Below, piece by piece: positions 25,438 to 37,767 of a DNA stretch of 64,000 bases (position 1 is its first letter; every line of letters starts with the position of its first letter). The DNA comes from Leptodontidium sp. MPI-SDFR-AT-0119 (lineage: Eukaryota > Ascomycota > Leotiomycetes > Helotiales > Leptodontidiaceae): contig JAHLEZ010000003.1 of NCBI GenBank assembly GCA_020726505.1, forward strand, positions 992,001-1,056,000, in the 5' to 3' direction. A program made the translations under genes and the position numbers. The notes under the pieces were generated by a model, which made no database searches, was not told the origin of the DNA, and saw only the letters and a program-made list of their open reading frames with translations.

Positions 25438-27699
25438 ATGTCTGACGGCCCTGATAAGACGGACGAGCTCTACCCAATAGCAGTTCTCATCGACGAGTTA
25501 AAGGTACATTGTTATAAACGGCTTCGCACATGTGGGGAAGCTCTGCTGGCGCATTTGCTCACATTCAAATAGCATGATGATGTCCTTCTACGATTAAACG
25601 CCATACACCGCCTCTCGACCATTGCACTCGCTCTGGGAGCTGAGCGCACCAGAGATGAGCTTATTCCATTCTTAGACGGTAGGCTCAGGCGGCTGTATCA
25701 GCCTCGCGATTTGTGCTGATGTTTGTCCACAGAATCCGTCGAAGATGAAGACGAGGTCCTTACTGCTCTGAGCGGGGAGCTGGGTGGTTTTGTAGAGTAT
25801 GTTGGAGGTCCGGAATGGGGTCACGTCCTCCTTTCACCTCTTGAAAACCTTGCAGCGATCGAGGAGCCTTTGGTGCGAGAGAAGGTATGCTGGGGTTCCT
25901 ACACCACCGAGGATGCATCTAATACTCTCTAGGCCGTCGAATCCCTGAATAAGATCTGTGAGGAGCTCTCCCCACAACAGGTCGAAGAATACTTCATCCC
26001 CCTCACGATCCGTCTCTCGAAAGCAGACTGGTTCACATCGAAAATCTCCGCAACCGGCCTCTACAATGTCCCTTACAAGAAAGCATCACCCCCTATGCAA
26101 GAGCAGCTCAGACAACAATTCGGGCTCCTTGTTCATGATGAGACTCCTATGGTCCGAAGACAGTCCGCGAACAACCTAGCGAAATTCGTCAAGGAGATGC
26201 CAGCTACAATCGTTGTCGAAGAAATGATACCCCTTTTTCAACATCTCGCCAGCGATGATCAGGATAGCGTGCGGTTATTGACAGTTGAGATCCTGATTGC
26301 AATTGCGGAGGTGGTTCCCAAAGAGCAGCAGTCAAGTCATGGTGTGCTACTTACGGCGTTGAGGAGTTTGATCGAGGACAAGAGTTGGAGGGTTAGATAT
26401 ATGGTGGCAGACAGATTTGAGAAGGTTTGAATGACTTTGGATTCTTGAGAATATGGCTGACATTGGGCACAGATTGCCAAGGCCGTAGATGATGAGGTTG
26501 TCACAAGAGATCTTGTACCAGCTTTCGTCAAGCTTCTCAAAGACAGCGAGGCTGAGGTTCGGACAGCTATTGCTGGACAGATCCCAGGTATGATACCTTT
26601 TGATACTGGTACTTCACGTGCTGACACAACTGCAGGCTTCTGCAAGTTGATCGACAGAACAATCCTCCTCAACGATGTGATGACGACGGTAGAGGACTTG
26701 GTTTCTGATACTTCTCAACATGTCCGTGCAGCTCTCGGAACCCAGATCAGTGGCCTCGCCCCAATTCTTGGCAAGCAAGAGTAAGTTCGCCACAATGCTT
26801 CGTGGAGCACGTCTAACATTATTCAGAACCATTGACCATCTTCTTCCCATGTTCCTACAGATGCTGAAGGATGAGTTCCCTGACGTCCGTCTTCACATTA
26901 TCTCAAAGCTCGAATTGGTCAACCAAGGTACGTGACATGAAGCCTATTTGGTAACTTCGCTAATCCAAGTAGTCATCGGCATCGAGCTTCTCTCTCAGTC
27001 ACTCCTCCCAGCAATCGTTCAACTCGCAGAAGACAAGCAATGGAGAGTTCGATTGGCAATCATCGAATACATCCCTCTCCTTGCAAGTCAACTGGGCGTC
27101 AAGTTCTTTGATGAAAAGCTAGCTGCACTTTGCATGGGATGGTTGGGGGACACAGTTTTCTCTATCCGTGAAGCTGCCACACACAACCTGAAAAAGCTGA
27201 CAGAGGTCTTCGGCGTTGAATGGGCTAATGAGGCTATCATTCCAAAGGTCATGGCCATGGGGGCACACCCCAACTACCTTTACAGAATGACAACCTGCTT
27301 CGCCATTACGGTACGTATTCCCTACATGCTTTGGAAGCTCTTTACTAATTCATTTAGACCCTCTCAACAGTAGTCAGCTTGGATGTCATCTCGAAGTCTA
27401 TCCTACCGATGATGGATAAACTTGTTGCTGATGACATCCCAAATATCAAGTTCAACGTCGCAAAGTCGTATGGCGAGCTGATCTCCGTCCTTAAGCGCTT
27501 GCCAGAGGAGGGTACCGTCTACTCGCTGGAGAAGGCGGGTGACACTACTCCACCGTCGGCTAGAAGTGAAGCACTCATCCAAGAGAGAATTCTGCCCAGT
27601 TTGGAGAAGCTGCAGAAGGATGAGGATGTTGATGTTCGTTTCTTTGCTACGACAGCTGCGGCTTTGATCTCGGGCGAGCCCATGAACACATCCCCATAG
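25438..27699 (+). CDS. TPD3: PP2A scaffold subunit A (PR65), HEAT-repeat protein
   Basis: Scaffold of protein phosphatase 2A, holding the catalytic C and regulatory B subunits. About nine exons. The N-terminus [20 protein letters not shown] matches the family. Tandem HEAT repeats follow, each with an R/K-W-R-V-R type core: [56 protein letters not shown] and [16 protein letters not shown]. Exons change at repeat borders (introns near 25504, 25680, 25886, 26426, 26590, 26780, 26928 and 27310). Length about 600-620 residues; the family is near 590. The end carries an extra [16 protein letters not shown] stretch. Confidence 0.95.
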
Positions 27700-28089
27700 A
27701 TGAGATAATAAAGAAGCGCTTGATGGAAAATGCATTGTTTTGGGCTTACGGTTGTGCCTGGACTGGAGGCCTTGCCCGTTGTTCTAGATTTGGAGCAGAA
27801 TACCAGCATGGTCCCTTTTTTTTTCACTCTCAGTGGCGTTTCCTGTATAATATGCGTGATTTTAGAGTACCAGAATCCCGTTGGCCCCCCCTTTTTTTTT
27901 GGTAGTGTTCACCGCTTCCTAATCCGCAAGGGGGGTAATTTTCTGCCTCCCCGCATCAACTGCAAATTAAAATATATTGAAATGTCCTCAAACCTCACAA
28001 CAACATTGGATTCTGTGATATGCCCTCAGACCAAGTCGTGCGACTCGAAGCCCATTTTCTAGAGCTTTCAGTAACTTCAAACCCCCACC
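27700..28089. other. Intergenic
   Basis: 390 bp with homopolymer T runs (27817-27826, 27892-27900) after the PP2A gene and the promoter of the methyltransferase gene. No other feature. Confidence 0.5.
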
Positions 28090-29008
28090 ATGGCCTCCTC
28101 ACCACCTTCTAAGCCAAATCACCTCGAGCCATCCCAGTTAGGCACAAAAGAATAGTAAACATCCACACTCCTCCAACATCTCTCACTTCACATACCTAGA
28201 TACAGAAGCTAACCAGATTATGTCTAACAGCTGGGACAATCTCTACATCACCGAACTCTCGAACCACGCCCTTGACCCGACCGACGAAGGCACGATCTGG
28301 TTCGACGACTCAGCCGCCGAAGACAAAGTCCTCTCCTTCCTACGGAAGAAGGTCGCAGAGGAGGAAATACTAGGACCCGCAGTTACGAAATCAAATTGTA
28401 GTTTCCTGGATCTGGGGACGGGCAATGGACATTTTCTCTTTGCTTTGAGGGAGGGTGAGGAAGATGAAGACGAAGAGGATGAAGGGGAAGGAGAGGGATG
28501 GGGAGGTAGTATGCTAGGCGTGGATTACTCTGAACGGAGTGTTGAATTCGCGAAACGTATTGCGGGGGATAAAGGGCTCGGAGAGGGTAGTGAGAAGAAA
28601 GTCGAGTTTCGGAAATGGGATATTATGACAGAGGACCCCTCTGGCATTGTCCTGTCTGGTGCGAATGAAAAGGGCTGGGACGTCGTCCTTGACAAAGGGA
28701 CGTTCGACGCTATTAGTCTTTCTGAGGAGAAAGATGGGCAAGGACGGAGGATTTGTGAGGGGTATAAGGAAAGGGTTGTTCCGCTTGTGAGGGAGGGTGG
28801 GATTTTGCTGGTGACGAGCTGTAATTGGACAGAGGAGGAGCTGGAGAAGTGGTTCGCTGACGGGGAGTTAGAGGTCTTAGACAGGATTGAGTATAGGAGT
28901 TTTAGTTTTGGGGGGAAGAAGGGTCAGACTATAAGTAGTGTTTGTTTTAGGAAACCTTTGTCTCAAATGGGTCACGCGTTTCTAGAGACAGCCTTCGCAG
29001 ATCAATGA
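28090..29008 (+). CDS. EFM4: EFM4-like protein-lysine N-methyltransferase
   Basis: Seven-beta-strand SAM-dependent methyltransferase related to EFM4/EEF1AKMT2, which methylates a lysine of translation elongation factor eEF1A. Exon 1 28090-28154 (MASSPPSKPNHLEPSQLG) joins exon 2 28231-29008 to give the family motif KEYWDNLYITEL. Motif I is FLDLGTGNGHFLFAL (about residue 80); the acidic strand end is MLGVDYSE; motif post-I DVVLDKGTFDAISL; and VTSCNWTEEEL lies near the C-terminus. An acidic loop (EEDEDEEDEGEGEG) is inserted after motif I and is unusual in length. About 280 residues. Confidence 0.9.
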
Positions 29009-29279
29009 AATCCAGCATTCACTCCAAGCCTTCACAGCTGATTTCTAGGCGCCTTAGTCCGCTGAATTAATAGCTACGACGACTTTATCCCTAATCGCTT
29101 TGAAAATTGGGGCGAGAGAGCAGCGACGGTATTTCTCCACTAGTAAAGTCAACCCCTCCATATCTTTATTCTTGCCTGCATTCTCTCCTTCGGCGAACAC
29201 CACCACAACTAAGAATACTCTCATTTCATATTCATCTCAACTCGTAACTTCGAGGGCATAGGTCCCCTCATCTACCAAG

Positions 29280-30459
29280 ATGTCTTCAGCTTCGAGTCCA
29301 AGTATAACAAAGTCTGCGTTCGAAAGACTGCCTGTCGAGATCATGCAGGCGATCATGAAAGAACTCCCAGATTTGCTTTGCCTGGATTCAATGATCAGGT
29401 CTTGCTCAACATTCAACGAGGCATTCGCGCAGGCCGGCTCCCTCATTGCCTCACATGTTCTTACTGAACAAATTGAGCCTCACTTGCAGCCTGAAGCCAT
29501 CGCCGTTTTTGGGTCGTCGCGCATCAAAGCTTGGAACCAAGCTACCTTTTCAGCGTTCGACAGAAGACACCTTCAGCGTCGCAATTGCCGTCGAGTAACT
29601 TGGAGTCTTGAAGATATAAAGTCTATCTCTAGGCTTCGCCGTCGTATCAACTACTTCGCTGATGATTTCGCCGCGAAGTCCAAGTCACATATGCTCGGTG
29701 GAAGTGCTTCTGTAACGGTTACTGAGAGGGCTCGATTTCAAAGAGCTTTCTATATGTTCGAGCTGTTCTGCAATGTCTTTCAGGATTTCAGACGACCTGT
29801 GCTTCCTCTACCAGAGACGAGTACACAGTTCTTCGCCAGATTCTCAATCGTGGAGAATGAACAACTCGCATGTGTTCATGATTATTTGTTCAGAGCTATA
29901 GTACCTGGTCAGTTCAGCGTTAACATCTCGCTTCTAGTAATAAGTGTTAACATTAACAGCATTCGATGACATGGTGGAGCACGATGTTGTATGGGGCGAG
30001 ATGTCTGTGGAATATTCTGATTGGAGAGACCCAGGATATATTGAACCTCTGCTTGCCCGCGGTATCGAAGGCGTCTATTCCATCGTGACAGCAGAAGGAT
30101 ACGAAGAAAGCTACGAGTCGATGTACCCACGCTATCCAGAGACCACACATAACTTTCTGAATGCTGCACTTAACGGTAGCAACGAAGATTACCACAACGT
30201 CCCAATCTGGAGCTATGCATCGCAAGACATAAATGAAGCCAATGCACATTCTTTCTTTGAAGAAACTGACGAAGGCCCAGCTGAGGTGTGGTTGTGGCCG
30301 CACCGAAGATTCTCAAAGCGGTTGTTCGTCAACTCGGATGCTCACAGATCCCTACAGCAATGGGGATATGTGATGTGGGATCTCCCGGAGTTAAACAAGG
30401 CTGATGTATTCAAATCTGCGTGGCGACAACCTCCACCAGAACAAGCGTCAATACTGTAG
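29280..30459 (+). CDS. F-box-like hypothetical protein
   Basis: Exon 1 29280-29907 and exon 2 29960-30459 join in phase, giving about 375 residues. The N-terminus (FERLPVEIMQAIMKELPDL, followed by a Cys/Ser-containing helix) fits a fungal F-box-like motif; the rest is a fungal-specific alpha-helical region of unknown role, with a WGYVMWDLPELNKADVF segment near the end. If correct, it would be a substrate receptor of an SCF ubiquitin ligase (inference). The reading frame stops at 30457, yet coding-like sequence continues in another frame (see the next entry), so the C-terminus may be truncated. Confidence 0.65.
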
Positions 30460-30626
30460 AAAGGGTCTCACGTGAATCTCAGCTACCTGAATCGGCGGCT
30501 CGGCGTGCGGAAATATACCAGAAGGGCGGAAGAGGATGGTGGAGCTTCGAAGATGAAGCAAAGTCGTATGGCCAATACCTAAATCGCTACCAAAGAAACC
30601 ATTGCCTAGAAACGATACGAATCTGA
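30460..30626 (+). pseudogene. Possible out-of-frame C-terminal remnant of the F-box-like gene
   Basis: In a different frame (open from 30420 to 30626), the sequence right after the stop reads ARRAEIYQKGGRGWWSFEDE, more protein-like than random flank. This could be the original C-terminus separated by a 1-2 nt indel near 30440-30470, or a missed splice. I cannot choose between them without a homolog alignment. Confidence 0.35.
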
Positions 30627-31700
30627 ACTCTCTGGAGGAGGCAAAGAACTTTCTTCGATCGCTTCGATAACTACGGCAGGAATCGTGGGCAGCCTTGGGG
30701 AGTCCCAGCCGAGGTAGATGGTCAACTTCTTCCGATGGAAAAGGTCAAAACTATTGAACGTATTTCGACATGAAGGTACAGCCTAATAAATTAACTTACC
30801 ACCACAGAAGCATGGTGATTAGCAACGTTTTATACCGTGATCATCCACAAGATGCACATAAGGCGCAGCACATCCCTCGATTTTAGCGCTCTAATAATTC
30901 TAATATCAAGACATTCCAATACCAACTCGTACGACAGAGAGAACGACTGCCAATCAAATATATAGTACTAGTTACAGGTCATCCCCTTGCATCCATTCAG
31001 TTGCGCGTGCTTAAAAGCTATCTAGATCAGGCATCAAGACATCGCTTTATTGATATTGTTGATTACACTCCGTTACCTAAAACTCCCGTAATAAGTAACG
31101 ACTGTAATATGGTGGTTTGAGACTCGAGTACACAGTGCAAAGCTTTTGTTGCATTCCATGTATTTGTTCAAGTCTAAAGAGCTACTCTAAGGGTCGATGA
31201 GAGTTCTATATAAGAGGCTCTCATCGTGGGCTAGTCCCGAATTAGCTAGCGTCGAGTGCTCCTTTTCACTCCCTACGTCCTGCAACCCCTGTTTTTGCCC
31301 GTCCTCCGTATTCACGTAGTTCCGTCGATTATGTGAATATCATTATTCACACAGATATGTTATATTAGCTTGCTGGGAAATTTTTTTGAACGGGATCCGC
31401 GCTTCTTGTGATGAAACCTCCCGAATAGCAAAGCACCAAGTTCGCATCATTCGGTTACAACCTCGTTCCCTACCACTTCTTCTATATGATATTGAGCGTT
31501 TTGTGGATCCCATTTTTAAAAATATGGGTCACGTGAAGTGCTCTGATTGGCCGCAGCCAGTGGCCCGTCGCCAGCTGCAAGAACACCAGAATCCTCGGCT
31601 TATCGTCCGCAACTGCCCGCGAGTAGCCGTAACGTGCCTGTAAGCTCTTTTAACGCGTCTCAACGCGCCTTACTTTGAATAACAACTACTTGATTCGATA
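30627..31700. other. Intergenic, AT-rich, at the left margin of the TE island
   Basis: No host gene. A 9-bp inverted repeat (CGATGAGAG 31195-31203 with its complement 31218-31226) encloses a TCTATATAAGAGG TATA-like motif; this could be the promoter part of a solo LTR or of the element to the right. No target duplication could be matched. Confidence 0.4.
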
Positions 31701-31894
31701 ATTACACGTTAAAATGGACTCTTCGCCTCCTTAATGGTGCGCACCGTGTAAGTAAAGGCGGCCCGCAAGCGATTTTCCACTGAATCACCTTGGTGCTCGA
31801 TATAAGACGTGTGTACGGCATAGGGTACGTCCGTTACAGGTAGTTTTGGACCGTTAATTAACGAAACCTTTAGTCGAATCGGACTTCACGCTAA

Positions 31895-34800
31895 CCCCTA
31901 GGGGAAATCGACCCAAACGTACCTCGATAGACTCGCAGCGGCTCTGTTGCGGCTCTTACGGACAATCCACGACCTGCAAAACGTCGTCGTCGAACGCGCG
32001 CGGAAATTGAAGCCGCTCGAGCGCTTACGGACAACCCTCCTCCTCCTCCTTTACCGGCCGTAGAAGAGCCTCTTGCGCCTGTTACACCTCTTTTACCGGC
32101 CGTAGAAGAGCCTCTTACGCTTGCTATACTACTAGCTGCTCCTGTCCCTGCCAATAACCCTACCTTCGCCGGCCCCTTTATAGGTAGTTCCTTTCGGTTT
32201 CCGGTCCGTATTTACGCTTACGGCTCCGCTGGACGTTAGCTATATAATTATTAAGTGTGAATATTATACCGCGTTATATTAGATCGGCGAGGCCACCCGC
32301 GGGCAGTTTGAACTCTATTGTAAGAAGGGCGATGTAATATTAGAGTTTTTACGGCCCCCGCCTAAGGTTTTACGGAGGCTTTTAGACAGAACGGACCTAC
32401 GAAGTGACGCCTTTCGTACGCGGATTTGTAGTTACAACTAGGCTTTGGCGTTTACGTCCGTAAGTACAGGTAAAGATGATTGTGTAGACTTAAGGCGTGG
32501 AGTTAACTCTTTTACGGCTTATAGAGAGCTCTACTATTATTAAGGCCTTTTAATTCTAGGCTCGTAAGAAACCCTTGCTTTTACTTAGTTATTCTTTTAC
32601 GACCCTAATTATGCGACAAATATTCGCCGAGAACACGACCCGCAACTTAATGCGACGATTTTTCGCGACTTACACTAGATAATTACGGAGCTAAATCCGT
32701 TTATAAAGGTTTATAAGACGGCTCGGGAGTGTTTACGGACGTAAGACAGCAATTTTTAGATACTCCTTAATCCGCAAATGCGATTAGTTATTTAATTTAG
32801 AGCCGACAAGTGGCGAGAGAACTTGCCTATAATAAAAGAGTTAGCTAGGATCCTTCTTAACGAATATAACGAGGCTAGTCGACGGGATGTAATCCTTGCG
32901 GTCCGTGAACTTACCCGTAACGGTCCGCTTCTTTATCGAGTCCCGGTTACTTTAGTTGCGTATATACTATTATATTACGTCCTTCTCTTCCTGTACGGCG
33001 AATACGGATAGTATTAGTCCTTAGAGCTTTGCGACCGTAAGAAGGTCTATAAGTAGTTACGGCTTTCTTAATAACCCTTTTATAGGTTTCGGTTACACGT
33101 ACGGAGCTAGGAACAGTCCGCTCTTTTCTATACGAATCGATTATTCCAATAATACGTTATCGACGCATATATCGCATGCGAGACTACACGCTTAGACTAG
33201 TTACGTTCGAATTAGACGAAGATCTGTGCGGACGTATATAAGGGACTTACGGATACGTTAATCCGCGAAGACGTAACCCCTAAAGACCTTAGTCGCCGCT
33301 GTGTCCTTCTGTCTTCTTTTATAAGGGGGGATCACTTTATATAATAATTGTTTTAAGATTTTATAGTAATAGTTCGTTTTTTTAGACGGCTAACTCTCTT
33401 TATTACGGCTACGGCTAACCCACGATGGCCCGAAATCGTCTGTGAATTAAATACAGGTTAGTAACCTACGGACCGACCTGATTTAATTACTCGCGTATTT
33501 TACTTAAAGGTTATTAAGCTATTAAGTAATATTAGGAAAGGGTTATTTAGGAAGTACGCTACTCACGTGTATACTATTAAGTATTAAAAGCGTGGTTTAC
33601 TACATTTACACTTATTTCTTTTCTTATAACTTATAGCTAATTACTTACGGCCCGTAAGAGTAAATGAGATCGTGTCTACGGAGCTTCTAAATAAGGCTAC
33701 GGATCTTACGAGCGAGTTACAAGAGTTAATTTTAACACATATAATTCACAGGCCTTGTAGGCGAGACTTTCCCACTACTCCTTATATAGCTCGTACGTAT
33801 GTTAACGGTCCGTTAACGTGCTAAAAGCGATTTCTAAAGAAGTTTATACTATTAACTCGAGTTAATAAAGATAAGTACCCTGAATATCGCTATACAGATA
33901 AAGGTCGGACTTTTACGGTCTGTAAAGGTAGTTATAACGTTACTTTAGACAACTAATAAGTAGTACTATATAACTTATATCTTTTTAATAAGTTCTGAGC
34001 GTATATTAACGTTAAAGTTTACGGATCTGTTTAAGCTATTAAGTATATCTACAAGTACGTGTATAAAGGTACGGACCGTATAACCCTAATAGTATTAAAT
34101 ACAGACGATAAAATCACCTGTTTCGTATAAGCACGGTACATAAGCCCTTTAGAGGCGATTTGGCGATTATTTAAATTTCCTACTTACTAAGAACACCCCT
34201 TAGTTTAATACCTTGCGGTTCACTTAAAAGGAGAATAAGTAGTGTATTTTCCGGACGATATTTCACTTGACGACTTAGCCGTAAACCGAAATACGGCCTA
34301 TTCTACGCTTATAGCCTACTTTAAATATAATACGGACTACTCGGAAGAGGGCCCCTGGCTTTACTCTGAGTTTCCGGCCTATTACGTATGGAATCTAAGG
34401 CTCCACAAATAGACTCCCTGTAAGAGAGGCGAGAATTAGATTAGTAGGATATATTATTGTAGCCCCGTTTCGGGTGAGCGTTTCTACTTACGGCTACTTC
34501 TTACGGTCGTCTGTGGCGTAAAGTCGTTTAAGGACTTATATAATTATAAAGGTGTTACATATTAGACGTATAAAGCCGCTTATATTACACACGGGCTAAC
34601 TAAAGATAATTAAGAGTAATATAACTGTTTTAACGAAGTAGTCCTCTTTACCTCCGGCCGTGGTTTACGGACACTTTTCTTGACTAGGATCCGCTAATAA
34701 GTGATTACGGATCCGCAAGCTATTTAGGAGAGATATTAAGTACACTTTTATAACGACTTAACTCACCGATTAAGCTTAGAATTAGGGTGGCCCTTACTAC

Positions 34801-36383
34801 TTCTTAATCCTTATTACGATTACGGCTTATTTCTCCTTAACTAAGGCCTTACGGACCTATAATAAACTCTTACGGAGTATAGTTTACTAGCGAACGTGTG
34901 AGATTAGTCCCATAAATACACTGAGTAAACTACGAGGATTATGTAAGACGATCTTATTACGCGCGTTACGGAAATGATAAGTTAATTAAATACAGATTAA
35001 CGAGCGGCGTTTACGGAGATCACGAATGTGATTATTACAGACCCGTAAACCGCTTACTTTTATGCCTAAGGCCAAGGGGGCTCTAAAAAGACGTTTCTTT
35101 ATAAGACTCTCTATTACTACTATCGAAGTCAAGGAAAAACGGTTCTTTACGTTACTTTTACGGGTATTGCGGCCTTATTACTACCTAACAGACGTACGTC
35201 TCACTCTTAATTTAAGATCCTAATTAATTTATATAAGTAGTCTGTAAGTAGTATTACTAAATAAAGTCTATTAGCCTAATTACTTCAGAGCGCGGATTTA
35301 ATTATTTGGGACGAGGTACTAATGTAATATAAGTATTACTTTGAGGTTATTCACCGCCTATTAGTTAATTTACGGGGTTTTACGGACGATGTATTATTTA
35401 GCAGTATACTCGTAATCTTAGGAGGCGACTTTATATAAATCTTACCCGTTGTTCCGAATAATACACGAGCTGATATTATAAGCGCTTACTTATAAAAGTC
35501 GTTTATTTAGCCGCGATTAAAGTGTGTTACTTTACGGATTAATATGCAGGTCCGCGAGGGAGCTCACGGTGCGGAATTCGTGGATTAAGTCAGTAATATA
35601 CTGTACGACCCTACCTAAGAGTACTTAGTTATAATTCCCGATTATATTTATTAACTAGTTAGTGTTTTGGGCCTAATTGACCACGTCTACCCGTAAGACC
35701 TCCTATTACGGGCCGCAAGAGACCCTAATATATTTAGCGGACGGTGTATACTCTTGACTTTAAATACGACTATTACAGAGCTTAATAGAATAATAATTAG
35801 TCGTCTCTTAAGTTAAATACAGACGTACGAATCTATAAATACACACGTTACGGACGTAGACGTAGTAGAAAACGACTTACACTAATTCCCTGCGGAGGTT
35901 TTACGGAATATTAATATACCTTCGTTACTTTTGTCACAATTATACTTCAAAATCGGTACGCTTATTCTTCTTTTACGGAACCTTAACTAGTCGGAGGGCC
36001 TATATAACGGGACCCGCTTAATTGTAATGAGTTTACGGAGGCATTATATTAAAGCCCGATTGTTAGGAGGCGACTTTAATAGAGAGTTACGGGTGTTACT
36101 ACGTATTAAGTTAACTATAACGGACGAGAGCCTAAGTATTAAACTTGACCGTAAATAGTTTCCGGTCTATTTATGCTTTATAATAACGATTAATAAGGCG
36201 TAAGGTTAATCGTTTTATACTATAGGATTAGATTTATAGACGCCTGTATTTACTTATAGTTAGTTATATATTAGTATATCACGGACATCCCGTGTAAAAG
36301 GACTAAGTGTTTTATTACTTATAGAGAACAAAGGCTGTACGCCTAATGTTATATTTTTAGAAGTATTAATAAATATTCGTTGA
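31895..36383 (+). pseudogene. Helitron Rep-helicase (RepHel), nonsense-riddled
   Basis: From 32,253 to the TGA at 36,381 one single frame can be followed for about 1,375 codons with no indel. In-frame stops sit where Gln or Trp is expected. Landmarks in order: HYVLLFPYGE-like VLLFLYGEYG (about 32,980), the HUH motif H-L-H (33,603-33,611), the Rep tyrosine motif KYIYKYVYKG (34,041-34,070), GERFYLRLLLTVV (about 34,473), a Walker A-like GQGGSKKT (35,070-35,093), DLIIWDE (Walker B, about 35,295) and NGTRLIV (36,006). The N-terminal disordered part lies in another frame (31,895-32,220) and contains a 42-bp tandem duplication. Walker A has Lys in place of the usual Gly. Confidence 0.88.
32051..32116 (+). 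repeat. 42-bp tandem duplication, two copies
   Basis: TTACCGGCCGTAGAAGAGCC starts at 32051 and again at 32093 (period 42 nt). It encodes a Pro/Glu-rich 14-residue repeat in the N-terminal tail of the Helitron protein. Confidence 0.7.
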
Positions 36384-36514
36384 CTTTATATTGTTTACGG
36401 TTACTTTACAAATTACGTTATTATCCGAAAATCACAAAGTAAGTCCGAAAGTTGTGACAGTAAACCGGTTTCTATTCTAAAGCAAAAATATACCTCTATA
36501 AGGGACCTTTAATA

Positions 36515-37620
36515 GGATTTACAACTTAGGACTTCCCACTTGAGGGGTCTCCGGAACAGAATAATCTGTCCCCTCCTCTTCCTCTAGTACCTCCGCCTCT
36601 TCTTCGTAAAGAGCCGTTAGCTCTTTATAGAGCTTAGCGAAACGGCGTGCCCTCTAAGAGGGAGTGCGGCGGCGGCGGGCGGCAAAGGCGGCAGCAAGGG
36701 CTATTTACGGGTTAATTACGGTCCGAAAGTAATAGGAAGTTCAAGAATTAATTACTTACTACCACGACGACGCTTTGCTAGAGGAGCGACCTCCGAATTA
36801 TTACGACGACGAGAGCGACCCGCCGAAGTAGAAGGACCAGCGGCGGCAGCGGCAGTAGCAGTGGCAGAGGCAAAGGTAGCGGCAGCGGCGGCGGGGGGGG
36901 CAGGACTAGTAACCCGGCCTACGAATCCGGAAATGTTAATTACAGTCTAAAACAAGCTAGAAAAGGTAATATAACTTACGAAGGGAGTAGCGAGCACCTT
37001 CACTGCTATAGTGGCAGTTGCCACACGACTAACCTAAGAACCGAGGGTTTTAAACGCATTGCGTCTAGACGCCTATACCTTTCTAGCAGTGCTCACAACT
37101 TAGAAGCACAACTTGCCTAGTTACGAATCCGTTAGTATATTTATAGGCTTATATTCATCCGTAACGGACGAGGAGAAGTCAGTATTTAATCTAAGGAGGG
37201 GAAAACTTACTAATCTAGACAAGTTGCGCCTCTAGGTTAGAGGAGCGGCTATTAGAAAAGGTGCGGCCTAGACGCAATATAGGAGCACGCACGGCAACTA
37301 GCCTATGTAGAGAGAGCATGGCGCGGGTGGGGTTAGATGGGAGGGGGGGGCTTACGTATACTAGTTAGCTTCTTTACGGACCGTAAATTAAAGGTAAAAC
37401 TTACTAAGGAAAGAATTGAGGAGGGGGGGCCGGGGCCAGAGCAGGAGCAGGAGCAGGAGCAGGAGCCGGGGCGGCCGGCACAATAACGCAGAACTCGGTT
37501 TCGGAACGCATTCTACGGTCCGTTAGTTACTTGTATAGATCGAAAACGGGTCCGTAGATCGAAACTTACTTGATTGTGACGTTGCTTACGGAAGGAACTA
37601 CGAAGAGGGGCCAAAGCCAT
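36515..37620 (-). pseudogene. Second degenerate ORF of the Helitron, opposite strand
   Basis: On the minus strand an ATG at 37620 opens MALAPLRSSFRKQRHNQ, followed directly by a GTAAGT donor. A Pro/Ala segment (alternating PA, encoded by GGAGCA repeats at 37,438-37,465) comes next, then a helical segment near 37,050-36,950, an Ala/Thr-rich linker and AKRRRGSK (about 36,780). It ends in an acidic coiled-coil-like tail (KLYKELTALYEEEAEV) and a stop near 36,517. Stops appear where Gln would suit, as in the RepHel ORF. Frames are not all joined. It may be an auxiliary element protein or a captured host gene; the family is not recognised. Confidence 0.45.
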
Positions 37621-37767
37621 AACTATATACTTTCGCTTATTAGATATCAGATTAGGCCATACGATTAATATTATTTCTACTATTCTTTATTACTTTACGG
37701 GCGTTGTTTACTTAATATTGTTATTGTTTGCTATTCTGACGGACCGTAGCGAACCACTAATTCACCC

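Larger units (their letters stand above)
31700..37767 (+). mobile_element. RIP-degraded Helitron (approximate limits)
   Basis: A rolling-circle DNA transposon, recognised from its decayed Rep-helicase ORF on the plus strand (next entry) and a second degenerate ORF on the minus strand. The DNA is strongly depleted in CA/TG with excess TA, and TTACGG-like words are everywhere, as expected when CpA is converted to TpA on both strands while CpG survives. Exact ends are not resolved: Helitrons make no target duplication and the 5' TC / 3' CTRR-hairpin signatures cannot be read reliably after such mutation. The right border is set by the end of RIP-like sequence near 37,767, the left one by the onset near 31,700-31,830. 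Confidence 0.75.

Noticed and set aside
32823..33011. A stand-alone 62-residue gene
   Set aside because: It is an internal stop-free piece of the degraded Helitron ORF.
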